DNA of 64,000 bases from Collybiopsis luxurians FD-317 M1 (GCA_000827265.1 KN834749.1:2529462-2593461), one strand, 5' to 3'; positions 37,521-51,012 are shown, numbered from the stretch's first letter. Notes: a model not told the origin generated them from the letters alone. A program made the numbers and translations.

Positions 37521-40500
37521 TCAGTCAACGCCGTTGAGTTCTGTCGTTACCGCGGACTGGTCTGGTGCCGAGGAAGTAAATCTGTTGACCGTCTCTACAA
37601 CTTGTGAACCCTTTCGAGCAAATACAAGCTAGGAGGGAATATCAATAACAGTTCATTGTCTGTCGCAATTATCATACATACCAAATACGGATTTGCCGTC
37701 TCGCCGGTGGTATCCTTCAAAACCTCCTCCTTTGTGATCTCTGTCACCTCCTCATCATTATACTTGAACCATTCATCAGGTTTATCAGGTAAATTACGAG
37801 AATAAAGGAAATAGTGCCCAAAACTAGGAGATGATCCGCGGTGGATGAATACGGAAGTCAACTCATACGCTACACTCTTTTCGTCTCTCCAGATGTCTTC
37901 AAGTTCAGCTTTGAGTTGAGGTATGCGGTTTCGGAGGTGGGCAATCTCTGCTTGGAGGTAGGAAGATTCGGATTGGAGGGAGGAGAGTTGGGAGTGGGAA
38001 AGGGGGATGTCAAGGGAGGCAAGAAATGAGCCTTCACCAGCGAGGTACTTCGACGTTGTTTCGAGGGCTTGGGAGAAGAGGATGTTCTTGAACAAACCGT
38101 TAGCATCGATGATAATCCCAGACATTTCAAAAGGAACTCACATTGGCTTTTCCTTGTGTTAATAGTTTTAATCGTTCCCGACAGCTATTGAGCTCATCCT
38201 GGATTGCCTTGGACCGCTTCCTCTTCTCCGGATCCGCGGTGTCCATAAACCGATCCATGTACAACGTTTCTCCAAACTTGACATACGCTTGCGATTTCCA
38301 CGACTGCAGAAGCTCGCGATTGAACTGAACCCTCTGCAACTGCACTTGAAGCAAAGGCGGAACCTTCACTAGGCCCACCTCCATCGGCACCTTCTGACCC
38401 TCATACTCGATCGTATCATCAAAGTACCTCCCTAACCCATCATAGATATCAAATCCGAATTCACCCTCAGCATCAGCGCCGACGTTTACCGGAAGGTGAG
38501 AGAAGAGATCCTCCTTTTGGTGAGTAGTGGGTTCACCTTTGAGGGTTTCGATGAATGCTTGTCGGATTTTGCCGTAGAAGAGGCTATTTGGATTGAAAAT
38601 AAGAACAAGAATTGTTCGAAAATTTCGCTTCATCCACACACCATTTGACAATACTCCCCTTCTCGGGTTCATCCGACACACCATCCATCCCGGCATCAAT
38701 TCCGTCAAACTTGAGCAACGCAGTCTCAATTTGGAACATGCAATTATCCATGCATTCTGCGACATCATGCTGCTTTCCTACAATGGCAATCGCAGGAAGG
38801 AAAATTCATCAGTATTACCACGAGAGCGCGAGCGTCAATAGACTCGGATTCTTACCAAACATCATTACGGAATCATTCTGCACCGGGGGAGCAGATTTTC
38901 TCGGGGGCAATGGCGGTGGAATCTTTTTCGTCTCTCCTTCTCCACTTGAACCTTGCGCGCCTGAATCCTGCTCCTTGGACGGCTCTCTCATAGGAGATGC
39001 ATCTCGCATATCCACATCTTCACTCACTGCGAGTGTCTCCGTATCTGGATTAGCGGATTTACCCAATCTATTCCGCTCTTTGACAGTGCCCGTGGAACTT
39101 GATTCGGGAACGTCGGATAGTTTTGAACTAGCCCTTGAAACTGGAGCAGTGGAACCGGCAACTGATGCGGACGAGTTTACTTCAGACGATGGAGGCGGTG
39201 ATACAGAGCCGTGGAAATCATTGCTGTCGGAGGAGAAATCGAGATCGTTGTCATCCCTGGCTGGGACTCTGGTGCGTTTGCCCAATACGGAGGAGGGGGA
39301 GCGGGTAGGACTAAGTGGACTTGAGGGCGGAGATCGCGGCGAGCTGGATGACGTGAGGCGCTGTGACTCAGAGGACGAGGTCACGGGATACGTTGCATTC
39401 GTTGGTGGGGGATGACTTGAAACTCCTGACTCCTCGACCAACGTCGCATCCGTATCGTTAGACGCATCTGTCCCGGTTTTGCCATTAGAAGCATTTGAGT
39501 TGACAGAAACATCATCGTCCTCCTCGTCCTTACTCGTTACGAGCGCTAGCTTGGCAAGCTCAATACTGGGAGTCACAGCGGGGTTGTCGGCGTATTCGAG
39601 CGAGTGGAATAGGTTGGCCAGATGTGAGACAACTGGATGCAGTAAAATAGATAGACATAAGTGCAATCTCAGCTGAAAAGGGAGAGACATACATTGCTTG
39701 GACCTCATAATTTCCCTTCTGGTAACCAACCTCCCCCCGACACGATGTCTCTTCAGATCGTCGTCCGTCAAGGCAGAAATCTTCAAGTCCTCATCATCAT
39801 CGTCAACGGCTTTACCTTTCCCGGCAGTAGCAGTGGAGGCTTTGTAATCTTTCTCAAGAAAATCCAAGCTCTTAGTACTGATGGTACTGCCCGTAGTAAT
39901 GACGGAAGATCGTAGTTCTTTAATGGTGTAAAAGTATTGCAGAAGCGAATTGAGGTAACATGTGTTTCCTAGCTGGTTCAAACCTCGAGGCCAATCAGGG
40001 CGAGTAGGTTTGACAAGGTCGCCGGCTACGAAGACCAATTTGTTAGGCAACTCACGACAAGAAGCGGGAAGACAAAGAAAGAACGACTAAATGCACTCAC
40101 GATCTCTAGAAGTTCTAGTAAACTCCTTTAACCGGGCGCTATTCCGTATCTGTGCAATGAGATATAAAGCATGTTGCATTTTTTGCAGCTGAGAAGGTTG
40201 TTCATCCACCTGTTTATATCACATACGAACAACAGTAAGCAGGCAGGGGAAGGAGAGGAAACCGTGAGCTCGTCATATTAAGACAGTACAGTTGGATACA
40301 CACCCGCATCTGATACACGGTGATTAACATCCCATCATCTATTTCCCTCGGGACCTCCAGTACAGCGTAAGGTGAAGCACCAGCCGAACCCGTACCGCTG
40401 CCGTAGGAGCCACTCGTCCCTTTAACACTGTCATACAATGCCATCAATGTCGTACTTCCCCTGGCTTGGGCGACTATTCGCAAAGCATCAGTGCTATTCT

Positions 40501-43500
40501 TCACGCCATTTTTGGATTCTCCGCCCTGTGTTACATCCGCACCTAGCAAAACACATCAGTAACAGCAAGCAGGAGCGGTGAGAAGCAGTCTTGGAAAGGG
40601 AAAGAATGGACTACTTACCAGTCTCGCCCTCCCATTCTTTCCTCATACATTCCTTCCATGCATTTTCTACGAAATGATCCGGAACTCCGCTAGCATCATC
40701 TCCATCCCCACCTTCAATCGAAGATCCAACAACGTAATAATCCATTTTCAACGGTCCTTCATGGTACCACGACCCATCAGGCCCCATGGAGATCTGAGAC
40801 CGAGGAATATTCAAGTCCTCAACAAAGACGTGAAGCATTCGCTCTAAATCGCTTGTGGAATCTAAATCCTTTGTCGGATCCGCAACGAGCTCCATCCAAA
40901 GTCTTTCTAGATCCACCGAAAAGCCCAACTGAACGACACTCCGCAAGACATCATCCCTTGTCCATCGGCCTCGATTATCTTCAGTAATAAAGAGGTTTTG
41001 CACAATTTCGGGACAAGTATTAGCTTTGATGAGTTGTTGCATGATTTGCATCAAGTTGGTGTAAAGTGTCGGTGTGTGAGTGGGATCGCAGCGGATTCCA
41101 GCCAGATATGCGAATACAAGCAGTTCGGGGGAGTAAGTCATCGGTGTTAGACCCAGTTCAATGAATTTGTGTTCGAGCAGTGCCATTTGAGCTTGCACAG
41201 TCTCGGGGAGCTGGCCGCGGGGAACTGTAGGTACGAATGATCATTAGTCCATCTGATAAATAACAGGTAGTGAAGATATTGTAAGAAAATATAAAGACTG
41301 GCATATCACTATCTTTGGCCAAGAAAGCAAGAAAGTAAACAAGTCAAGTAAACTCACTTTGCTCAACATGAGCCCCCAAAGCCCTCTGATATGACTCCCT
41401 AGCGCTTTTGATGTTGACATACAAGTCTAGGGGACGATGGTGGTGGGCGCCGGGGTCACGGACTAGACGAGGATCAGAGAGACCAGGATGATAATGCTTG
41501 AGTCTTACAATCCCGATTCTTGTAATCAATCAACCACGCGCTAATCTCGACCCATCCCCTTAACAACTTTCGGCGGTTGAGCATCACTTCTGCTTTTGAG
41601 ACGTGCGGTTTTTCTCGTGCTGACTTTTCTTTCTTAACAGGCGTTAAGGAACCAGAAGAGGAGGACTTGTTCAGAGTATCACCAGCAGGGGATGAAGATC
41701 GATCTAGTAGCATTATTCAGATCCATATGGGATCTTCGACGCAAATCACAAACCTTTCTCGCTCCCTGAACTAGCGCTTTTCTCTATACCTGAGGCAACG
41801 AGCGTAGCATTAGGAGGAGCCCAAAAGACAGGCGGTGCCCTCAGAAAGATATCACCCCCAGCTGCTTTCGGCTGTTCGGCAGTGAAGCCCAAGGCACCTA
41901 ATACTTTTTGCCTGAAACGCGCTCCATGAGTATCGACAGGTGAGGGGTAAAGGAAAGCAAAAAACAAGCGTGTTAAAAGAATGAACTGAAAAGGTCGTAC
42001 TCCGGCGGAGGGATTGGCCTCAAACGGGAAAAGGGAGGCGGCGCAGAAAGGCAAAGCACTTACGAATACTCGTTCCACCCTAATCTCCTCTCGAACCCTG
42101 GACCATTGACTTTGATGTTGCGAGCTTCGCCTTTGAAGAGGTGGTTTTGGATTATTCTGTAAGTGGACATTAGTAACCAACCAGAGGGCAAGAGGCAAAG
42201 AGACAAAGACTAAAAATCATAAGCTGGGAGATACACACATTAACAAAGTTTCCAGACTATTCACTATCGTAAACTCCTTCGTTGCTTTCTGAATGGGGTT
42301 CTTAAGACGATCTTGTATGTACTCCGTCAATGCGTCGAGAGGTACCACCCCCCTCAGCGATGCCGGCGTCCATTCAGAATGAGAATCGGATGAGGGTTTG
42401 GAAATTTTGGAAGAAGAGGGTTTCGGGGACACAAGCACATAAAAAGAACACTGGCAACAAAGATACAAGTCCAAAAGTAACGGCGACTCTTGCACAGAGT
42501 TCGGGAGTTCCACTGGCTCGTCGACGAATGTGTCAGCGAAAACGCCAGCATCAGAAGAGTCCCCTTCTCCGCTTGATTCAACGGCCTCTTGAATCGCATC
42601 CAAATTCATGCTCTCTTCAAATAAAGTTCCTCCCCGTTTTGACTGTTTTCTACGCGCCGATGATGACTTGCGGGGATAGGCAGGAGCACGGAGAGGAAAT
42701 GGAATGTCGAGTTTCGATGCATCGACAGCCTGGGCGTATTTATGATAATGATGAGTGAGATTCCGCTTGCGCTTCATTTCGGCTTCTGTTTTGCCGTTCC
42801 TGCGAGTGTAAGAAGTTAGCTGGTGCGCGTTGAAAATGTGTACAGAAATGGATGCGAGGAAAATGAGAAGACTTACCCCATGATCGTATTATCCACCTCA
42901 TCTTCTTCCTCCAGACAATTGACCCCCTCGAGGCGCTTCTTTTGATCGGGTAACGAATGATAGCACGAGGGTTGGACGCTGGTGTTTTTAACCGTCTGGG
43001 GTGTCGTAAAACCCTTAGCCAAAGGTGGTAGCGAGGAACTCGATCCCCAATATAATAGCATCCATGCGTTCTCCTTTGGAGAGTAATACGCGTTTGGATG
43101 CGGGAGGGCAGATTGAAGCTCTTCCCGAGAAGGGGGAACATGATAAGGATCGAACTTTGGCGGAGACGACTTTGACGGCTTGGGGGGTTTTGGTGGATGT
43201 TCAGAGGTGGGCGCTGGAGGAGGAGATGAAGAGTTTCGCCTCGAAGCTGGGGAAGATGGAGTCGATGCGCCAGAGATAGAAGACGATCCGGAAGAAAGTT
43301 CAACCTTCTGGACTTCAACCTTGAAAATCTCTGAATCTTTCACCACTTTCCCTATCTCCTCACATACAACAGGAGCTAGCATACCAGGTCCAGGATAATA
43401 CTTGGAAGCTATGTATTCTTGATCCCAGAAACGCTCTTCATCAGCAGGAGTGCGATTCGATATTCGAATACCTAGTGCTTCGATAGGATCCTGAGGGGTG

Positions 43501-44255
43501 TCGGAGAAATATGAAGGTCCTAGATCATAATTTCCCATCTCAACATCCACGCCAGAGGACGCGGCCCATGCCTTGGTATGATCTGGTACCGAGCTGGTCC
43601 ACGCTGACGCGTTGGTAGAGGAGGTATCCCATGCGGTGGGTGTATTACCCCAACCTCCGTTGTTCGAGCTATCACCTGCTCCCCAACCTGAATTATTATC
43701 CGATGTATCTCCCCACCCCGAGACGGTTCCACTACCTGATGAAGCCTCATAAGGAGTGGGACCGCTCTGACTACCCCATCTATTCCCAGTATGAGTCGTA
43801 GAAGGACCGACATTCGTTAACGGAGGAATTTCATCCCCCTCCTCATCTACCACGACATTGGCATATTCATAGTTGCGTGGATCTTCAGCTATCGAAGGGG
43901 CAATCACCTCTGGAGGACGATAATCCTCGGAAAGCGAGTAGGATGACACCTTAGATGATGACGGAGGCGTGTAGGTTGTCGATGCTGAGCCCAATTTCTC
44001 CCGTTCTGAAGGTCGAGTAGGTAGAGCTAGTGTTGTATCTGCAGATTGAGATTTCGAAGATTTGGGATCAGCATAGAATGAAGATGCAACAACAGTGGTT
44101 GGTTTGGTAGCAGTTCCACTTGCTGCTCCGGACACAGGACCTGAAGCTGACGCCACCGGGGGCGTCGTAGGCGTACTGGGACGAACGGGTAATGGACGAC
44201 GAAGTTTTGCGGGTGTCGCATTGGAAGAATTTTGAGTATGATCCATGGCAGTCAT
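37521..44255 (-). CDS. UBP2: Ubp2-like ubiquitin-specific protease
   Basis: Very large cysteine deubiquitinase; yeast Ubp2 trims K63-linked ubiquitin with Rsp5. The first ATG in frame is at 44255 (MTAMDHTQNSSN). A long disordered leader rich in Ser, Thr, Gly and Trp precedes conserved blocks such as RFWDQEYIASKYYPGPGML, then HHYHKYAQAVDASKLDIPFP. An extended helical region includes ALLEHKFIELGLTPMTYSPE and FVEDLNIPRSQISMGPDG. The catalytic Cys box is GLNQLGNTCYLNSLLQYFY. The His box near the end is GHYFLYSRNLPDKPDEWFKY followed by NDEEVTEI, and the last exon reads LVFARKGSQVVETVNRF, with the stop at 37521. A Ser/Pro-rich insert separates the two boxes. More than ten introns occur. All catalytic motifs are present. 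Confidence 0.86.
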
Positions 44256-46976
44256 TGTGAAAGGTTGGCCGTCGACTAGCAGACAAATGAGGTGCACGCA
44301 AATAGGACAAGAAAAGAGCTTACCAGTACGCGTACGGTGGACCTAAATTAGAAAATCTCCAAGATCTTTGTTCCTTCTATATAGGCTGGTCCAGAATCTC
44401 CCCATTCACCAACGTTACCTTTGACAATCACCAACAATCAATCGACGACCAAGAGTGTAAAGGGTAAAAAAGGCAGTTGGTCTGTGCAAAGGTTTCCGCA
44501 AACTGGAGCCCTCGGCCACGCCGACTCGGGATTAGGTAATCCGGGCCACTTAAAAGCGCTGTCAGTCAATCACCTTGCTTGCAAGGTCTATTCCGAATCA
44601 CTTGACTCTCATTTTGTTCCCGGATCAAAATCTGATCCCGGCCGTTGCATTACCTCACCTTACTGCAGAAGCGGCAGTCACTGTCAGCCGTCTTACTCGG
44701 CAATGCCCTCTACCTCTCAAGCTGTGTCTAGGCATAAACTACGCTTGTGAGATGTCCACCATTCCTTGTGCCGTCCATTGTTCCATGTGAACTCTACCTT
44801 GCTAATACAAGCAACATCATACATAAATATCAACCAGTGCCCATCCATCTACTATTGGTATCGATTGCTGGAGTCATCATTCCGCTCGCCATCTATTTCA
44901 ATTTTTTCTCAGAAGAACACCTTTAAGGAGCCCCATGTAAGGAGTACAAAACAACATATATCTCTATGCCATTGTCCTTCTAGATAAATCATTCTACAAC
45001 TAAGTAGTTGTCTGCAAACAGCATCATCGGCAGAGCATTGCCGGCAAGTGGCAAATTAAGCAAGCGGCAAGCAGGGTGTTGGCCACGTGAGTGGGCCCCT
45101 TCATTGTAAAGTAGGGGACAAGCGAACTTGTCCAAACCTTCGTGGAAATTCCCACGGACCATAGGAGGCGATTTTTTGTGCGCCAATGCTTTTTCATTTT
45201 ATATTTCTACTTCTACAATGCCCATTCAAAATCTGGCCCCAATCTTTTTTGAAGATATATCTAATGTAGCTCTTGTTTTTTTCCTGTAATTTTTTGATTA
45301 AAATTGAAAGACTAGTTCCAGTTTTACTACGTTAGGATATGTAAAAGTATAGAAAGACAGTATACTACAAGCAATTATAAAGAATACGGCAACAATTTTG
45401 GAAGATAAGTATTATATATATTAGCAAACGAAGTCAGAAAGGCTAGAAAATTAAGTAAACTTCTGCCTCAAGCAACTCCCGCATGATACTTTCTGGAAGA
45501 ATTCAATCACTTTATGTGTGTGAATGGCCCAAGCTGCTTCGCATCCATTCAAGCCTCGATGATAAGCATCCAAAAAGCAACTGCGGATGCATCTATAAAC
45601 TCAGGAAGGTACAATAAGTGGGTGATTCCACCACGAAAACTCAATCCTAACTTGGCACACCTATAGACATGGTAAAACTGGATCTAGTCTTTTAATTTCA
45701 ATCAAAAAATTACAGGAAAAACATGAGAGCTACATTAGATATATCTTCAAAAAAATTTTGGGGCCAGATTGAGCATTGTAGAAGTAGAAATATAAAATAA
45801 AAAAGCATTGGCACACAAAAAATTGCCATGAGGGTTGGACAGGTTTGCTTGTCCCCTACCTTACTTCCACAGTCATGCCCACCCTTGCTGCTCTACCAAT
45901 GGATTTGTTCTTAAAATGTGGGTCTAATGAAGCATTTATGGAAGTGTGGAATGACCATTGGGACAGGCCGCTTGTCTTCTTCATCATTTAATCATGACTA
46001 AATAAGTATTGTCCAAATGTGAAGTTGCAAGTAGTTGCAATACTGAACTGCACAAGATTGCAAAATTTATTTGATGTTAACCTTTAAAAATGACCTACTT
46101 ACCCTTTTTTATGCCCATCTTCCCCATACGCAAGATTGTATTGTATTAATACTTCCATTGCTACCTCTTTGATACATGCAATTTCTTTTCACACACATTT
46201 TTATGCGAAATATCTACCAGCTGAGAAACTTTGCATAAAGAACATTAACATAGCAATTTTGTTTCTTCCCTGTGGACTTTTGGCTTATTCTTAGATGTAG
46301 TCGGCAGGGCCTATGGCTTCATCACTCTTGCTTATCAAAACTTTCAGCCGAAAGATAAGTTGAACAACAACAAACACATTCTTGACAGAGTTAGGAAAAA
46401 CACTACAGACATATTGACATTAACAATTGTATTACTATCAGGAGAATGTATAAGCGCAATAATAACTTGTAGCCTATGAAGTACATTAGATTCTTTCCTG
46501 AACTGCAGCTTCACACCAGCTATAAAACTTGTAGAATTTGTAGAGTGCCCCATATTGTGGGTTAGGGTGCACAGTGGTGCCTCTGAGCTGCTAGGCTTGG
46601 AATGGTGATGGTAAAATTAGTAATTGTCTATTGTTATTGGCCTTCAAAGTAGGCCTTTTATACTCTATGGTAGGTATTCTAGAAGTATCTACAAGGTAAG
46701 TAGCGGTTCTACTACATTCCATGTATCACTAATACCACAGTAATTATCTGAGTAATCTACAAATAAATATTACTAAGCTTCATACTGGAGTTGCTAGTTC
46801 CGATCACAACACCCCATGTCCTGCGGGGCACGTCCTCAGTGAGGTTGCAGAATGCTGAAAAAGAACACATGGACTCATATGCTTATTCAGGAATCGGGAA
46901 GGATACAATGTTCTATGAAAGTTCACAAGGTATCAAAAATAACAATGAAGGAAAAGAAGAGGGTTGCAAAATTCTG
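44256..46976. other. AT-rich accessory stretch without genes
   Basis: Bases up to about 45000 are the promoter side of the UBP2-like gene. From about 45190 the DNA becomes strongly AT-rich and contains the inverted-repeat element at 45111-45859. It also has a separate copy of the element's terminal word (GGGACAGGCCGCTTGTC at 45960-45976). Frames at 46344-46553 and 46791-47030 carry no motifs. Confidence 0.45.
45111..45859. mobile_element. Inverted-repeat (MITE-like) element, about 750 bp
   Basis: The left arm (45111 to about 45327) and right arm (about 45672 to 45859) are reverse complements with roughly 85-90 percent identity by eye. Both begin GTAGGGGACAAGC at the outer end. They share internal words such as ATTTCTACTTCTACAATGC, GAAGATATATCTAATGTAGC and CCTGTAATTTTTTGATT, and reach GTTTTAC at the inner end. 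The left arm has about 28 extra bases. The outer tip is itself a hairpin (GGACAAG-CGAA-CTTGTCC). No transposase frame lies inside and no target-site duplication is obvious. It could be a foldback or non-autonomous DNA element. Confidence 0.75.
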
Positions 46977-49648
46977 TTATCGATTGGAGGCAGAGAGATC
47001 TCTCAGAGGAGGGCTAGAGCTGGAAGCTAGCGTGGTGAGTGGAAATGCCCATGTTGAGAGCACTGGCCTGCAAGTGGGTTTGTAAGAGAAAAGTCCAGTG
47101 GCAAAATTGTGAAGATTTTTGATCCACCTGCAGGCCAGATTTGCACCTCTAGCTCCTGTTTCCATCTTCGTCAAAACAGCACTGCAAGAATACCAATCAG
47201 CTAAGATAGGGCTAAAAGGTTTATTGGCCCTTACCTCTGAAAATGCAAAGATGGATGTAAGGGTTTGATTCAGGGTATCGGAACCAGACCAACCTGGTGC
47301 CATCCAAGGCATTGTGCTTTGTCCACCATATTCCACTGGAGAAACTTTGCTACTGACTCTCTTCACATGAATAATCAAGTCAAAATCAATGAGTTGGAGG
47401 ACAAAAGTGTCATTGAAGAATAAATTATCAGGTTTGATATCCATGTGAGCATTTCTCAAATCATACAGAAACTGAGCACCAGTTGCCAGGTCATGACTTG
47501 AAACTTTGAGGCCAGGGCAGGGTTCTTCAGAGCAACTGTGAGTACAGTGTGCATCGGAAATACAGGGAGGAGTTGCTGGTGCCCGCTGAAAATGATTTGT
47601 TTCAGCCGAATGATATTCTGATGATCCAAATCCATTCAAAAGAATTCCACTTCCATTGACAATTTGTGAATTCCTTTGGCGGCAAGTACTTTGCCATTCT
47701 TTTCCACCCTGAAAATTAAAGTCCAAGGGTGAAACCTCTTCAAAACAGTAAAAATTATATTAGTACTATATCAGAGATTGCATACAATTCAGACAGGATC
47801 AAAAAAGCCTTGGGCAGTGAGTGTTTCAAGCACTTTTGCCCAGATTTGGTTTGCAGGCATGCAGATCATCTTACACTTCCTCCTTGACCTTCTCCCCCAG
47901 CGCCTCCTCATTTTCCTCCCCCATTTCCTCCCCCTGCTTTCGCTTTGGGCTGGCTCCTCCCTCTGCATTTTCAGCACTGGCTGCTCGCTTTTTTCCCTTA
48001 AACTTTCCCTTTCCTCCTCCCTTGGCATTATGCCAAGAAAAACTGAAGGCAGGCCACCCCTGTTGTGCATGGTAGAACCTCTGAGCCCGTTTTGACCACT
48101 CATCCATTTCAGCGCATGGTTCCCGATCAGCAATATTGTATAATACCACAGTGAACTTCAACCTTTCTGCAAGGTTTGAGAGGTTGAAAGTCTTGTAAAA
48201 GTATCGAACCTAAAAAAAAATGAGCACCAGAGAAGAGTCATCAAAGTGCAAAGATACCTCTTTGCCAAGCTCAAACAAGAAGAACACATGTGCAACAAAG
48301 GCCTCATCGATTTGTGCAAGCGGAAGGACATAGATCGTGTCCTTGTGGTGCCTTGACATCGACTGAACAATGGAAGCCCCGTACACAAGCAATTTGTCTC
48401 CATCGTACTGATCTGAAAAAACCTCCAAGAATAGAAAAGGCTCAGCACCTCTGAACATAGTCATATTGGGAGTGACATTGTATCGGTGCACTTTGTTGCC
48501 TACAGACTGAACTTCAATGGGTATGCAGAATTGCTTATGAGGTGCAGCAACATGAGGGGGTTTCGGGGCACTGAACATTGATAAGTGCTCCATCTGAATT
48601 GAACAAATTGAGAATGACTTGCATGGTTAGCCGCTTCCAATCATGCAAAGACACTGGCCGATACTCAAATACATCGGACATAGGGGCCTGGAACAGGGCA
48701 TAAACTTCAGACTGCCAGGTCCCAGCTACGTAACGATTATTAGCTCGACTATTAATCACTTGCATATAGTGAGTTCCTTCTACTTGTTGAGATTGCACAT
48801 TTCCGGTGGCATCATCATTTTCTAGATGCAATCTAATGGCTGCTTCAAGTTGACAGTCCTCAGCTGTAACAGGGGAGGCAAGAAGGTTTTGGATTGCCTG
48901 TGAAACATATTAGTATCACAATCTGTAACAGAAGCAGTGTTTAAATTACTGATTCTGGGATGCGGCGCTTTGCGTAGAGGATATGGGAATGATACTTGTG
49001 GACAAGATCAAAAACCTTTTTCTCATACTCGCGCTGAGCACGATCCTCATCAATCATCATTGCATTGTAGTCATAGCCCTCTTGGTTAGTATCGCCGTGC
49101 TTATATTTGTCACCATACCCAGCCCAATATTCTCCCTCGTCGTCTACCGCTTCTGTGCTTAGCTCAACAGGTGCCTCATGTTCATATGCAGGAAAAATGT
49201 TGTTCAAGAGTACATTGTGCTTTATCTTTGTAGGCTTCTGGATGTGGGCCACCACAGTTGCCACTGTGAATGGTTTCCACCCAGTTGGAGGCCAAGGGTC
49301 CACAAATTTCCCAGGATTGGCAAGTTCAGGAAGAAAAAGCCGGAGTGGCGGGGGAGAGCGAATGACTAGGAACGTGACAGTGGGCGAGGTTGGGTATTTG
49401 TCCTGCAGCGTTAGGGGTTGTGGGAGACCAGAGGGAAACCACGACCGGTCGCTGGAATCATCGGTGGATAGTTTTAACAGGATATCGGCATTCGATGTAA
49501 CATCATAGATATCAAAGCTTCCCTGGAACTTTTTGCAAAGGGTCGTATAAGTCTGCGATAGAAATCCGCTGTCAATGGCCAACGGTTGCGCTTCATTCGA
49601 ATAACGATTGCCTTGGATATCCAAAACATACACCGAAGCCGCCGGCAT
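46977..49648 (-). pseudogene. Decayed kinase-like gene of a basidiomycete-specific type
   Basis: The N-terminal part from ATG 49648 (MPAASVYVLDIQGNRYSNEA) is open for about 235 codons and joins across a normal intron to an exon with YMQVINSRANNRYVAGTWQ and DWKRLTMQVILNLFN. A one-base frame change is then needed to reach MFSAPKPPHVAAPHKQFCIP. The next part is intact (FYKTFNLSNLAERLKFTVVL, WPAFSFSWHNAKGGGK), then another frame change leads to QIWAKVLETLTAQGFFDP. The kinase N-lobe (KNGKVLAAKGIHKLSMEVEF, then MDLDHQNIIRLK) holds an in-frame TGA, and a further frame change leads to the C-lobe AHMDIKPDNLFFND with LQLIDFD. HRD is HMD and DFG is DFD. Several independent breaks suggest a pseudogene; assembly error is the alternative. 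Confidence 0.6.
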
Positions 49649-50413
49649 TGGAACAATCACTGGGATATGAGAGTAAGAAGAGCCTCGTTTGAAGCTAATG
49701 CGTTAGATAAAATTTTGTGGGCCTGATGATGATGGTGGTTGAGAGTCAAGGTTAGATTAGTGCATGACATGAAAAACGTGTGTGGCCGGCTTACCTACTT
49801 TCCCTTTTTTTTTATGCCTGTTGTTCATCTCGTATTGTATCCTTAATGTTGTATTTGCGTTGTATTCTACATTCTCGGCCCAAATTTCAATTGATTGTAG
49901 ACGCTTCTTTTCTTTTTCAACATTCCGTCAAATTTCCGTCTTCAAGACAACTTCCACTCGGGCACGTGTCCATACATAGTAATTGCCTCAGATGTGTTTT
50001 TCGTCTTCAAGCCATCAAGGGCCAGGTAGTGCGATTGTCACAAACAGCCTGCAAAGAAAATATCCCAGTTTTCCTTGTATCAACTTGTATCAACCGCAAA
50101 AGTCAATCGCCGTCGTTTTTTACTCTCATGGAGAATATCTGACCTTGAGCTCTGAAAATCGCTCATAGGGCCGGTCCACGAACCTGAAAGCGATGACTGA
50201 TTGATGCTCGACTGCAGGAACTCTGTGCCCGAACTTTTTGCCATGACTCGGGCCCCAGAAACCTATAAAATCTCTTTAGGACAGACTGTGCTTTTGCCTA
50301 GTGCACCTCTTCGCTGGTCAAAGAGAAGCTTTCAGCTCATTCGCTCGCATTTCTTTCTTTTTCTATCATTCACCACCATTCCTTTGTTCCTTCCCGCCCT
50401 CCGATTTTTCACC
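49649..50413. other. Intergenic, promoter of the small secreted protein
   Basis: No gene was recognised. Contains a TATA box at 50264-50270 for the downstream secreted protein gene. Short plus-strand frames at 49780-50142 lack motifs. Confidence 0.4.
50264..50270 (+). promoter_or_regulatory. TATA box of the small secreted protein gene
   Basis: TATAAAA lies 144 bases upstream of the ATG at 50414 and is followed by a pyrimidine-rich stretch (for example TTTCTTTCTTTTTC near 50350), as is common upstream of well-expressed fungal start sites. Confidence 0.45.
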
Positions 50414-51012
50414 ATGCGCTTGAATCCTATATTCCTCATCACTGCCTTTGTTTCCGCTACCGCCTTTGCATCACCCCTCGCGGTGAGTAAAACATTCCGT
50501 TTTTCTTTCAAGAACAAGCCGATACTTTCAAGATTCTTCTTCCTGCATAACACTCTTCTCAACCGACCTTGACCTAGGTTAACACCACCCAACTCGAAGC
50601 ACGCGTCAAAACTGGTCTTCGTCCCGACCATCCTGTCGAAGTCCACCCCCAAATCGTCATAACCGTCAACGCCGACACAGTAGCCCCCGCAGTCGAAACA
50701 GCCCTACGGCAAATGATGACCCTCCTCCAGAATCACCTCCAACAAGCTGCCGGAAACTCTCCTCGAACCTTTCCACCGCTCGTGATCCGAAAACGCCAAG
50801 CGGGGGATACATTCTTCCCGGCCGCACCTACTTGGGTTCCATTTCTTGTTACGGGTCTGGAGCCCGAATGTAGGACACGATGTACCGGCGCTGTCACTCC
50901 TGTGGCTAACCCTCGAGCGGCTCAAGTGGACGCTTTGGACGTTAGACTCAGGTATCGGATTAACCTGACTCCGGGAGCTCAGAATCCTGTTCATGCAATC
51001 AATGCTATCTGA
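50414..51012 (+). CDS. Small secreted protein, unknown family
   Basis: Two exons encode 167 residues. Exon 1 is a signal peptide, MRLNPIFLITAFVSATAFAS, plus PLA. A GT-AG intron runs to 50577, and exon 2 (50578-51012) begins VNTTQLEARVKTGLRPDHPV. The mature part contains EVHPQIVITVNADTVAPAVE, a helical QMMTLLQNHLQQAAG, and a dibasic site in VIRKRQAGDTFFP that Kex2 could cut. Near the end it has two Cys in ECRTRC. It finishes QNPVHAINAI. No known domain was recognised. Possible roles are effector-like or cell-surface, but this is open. The frame is clean and the TATA box is well placed. Confidence 0.7.
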
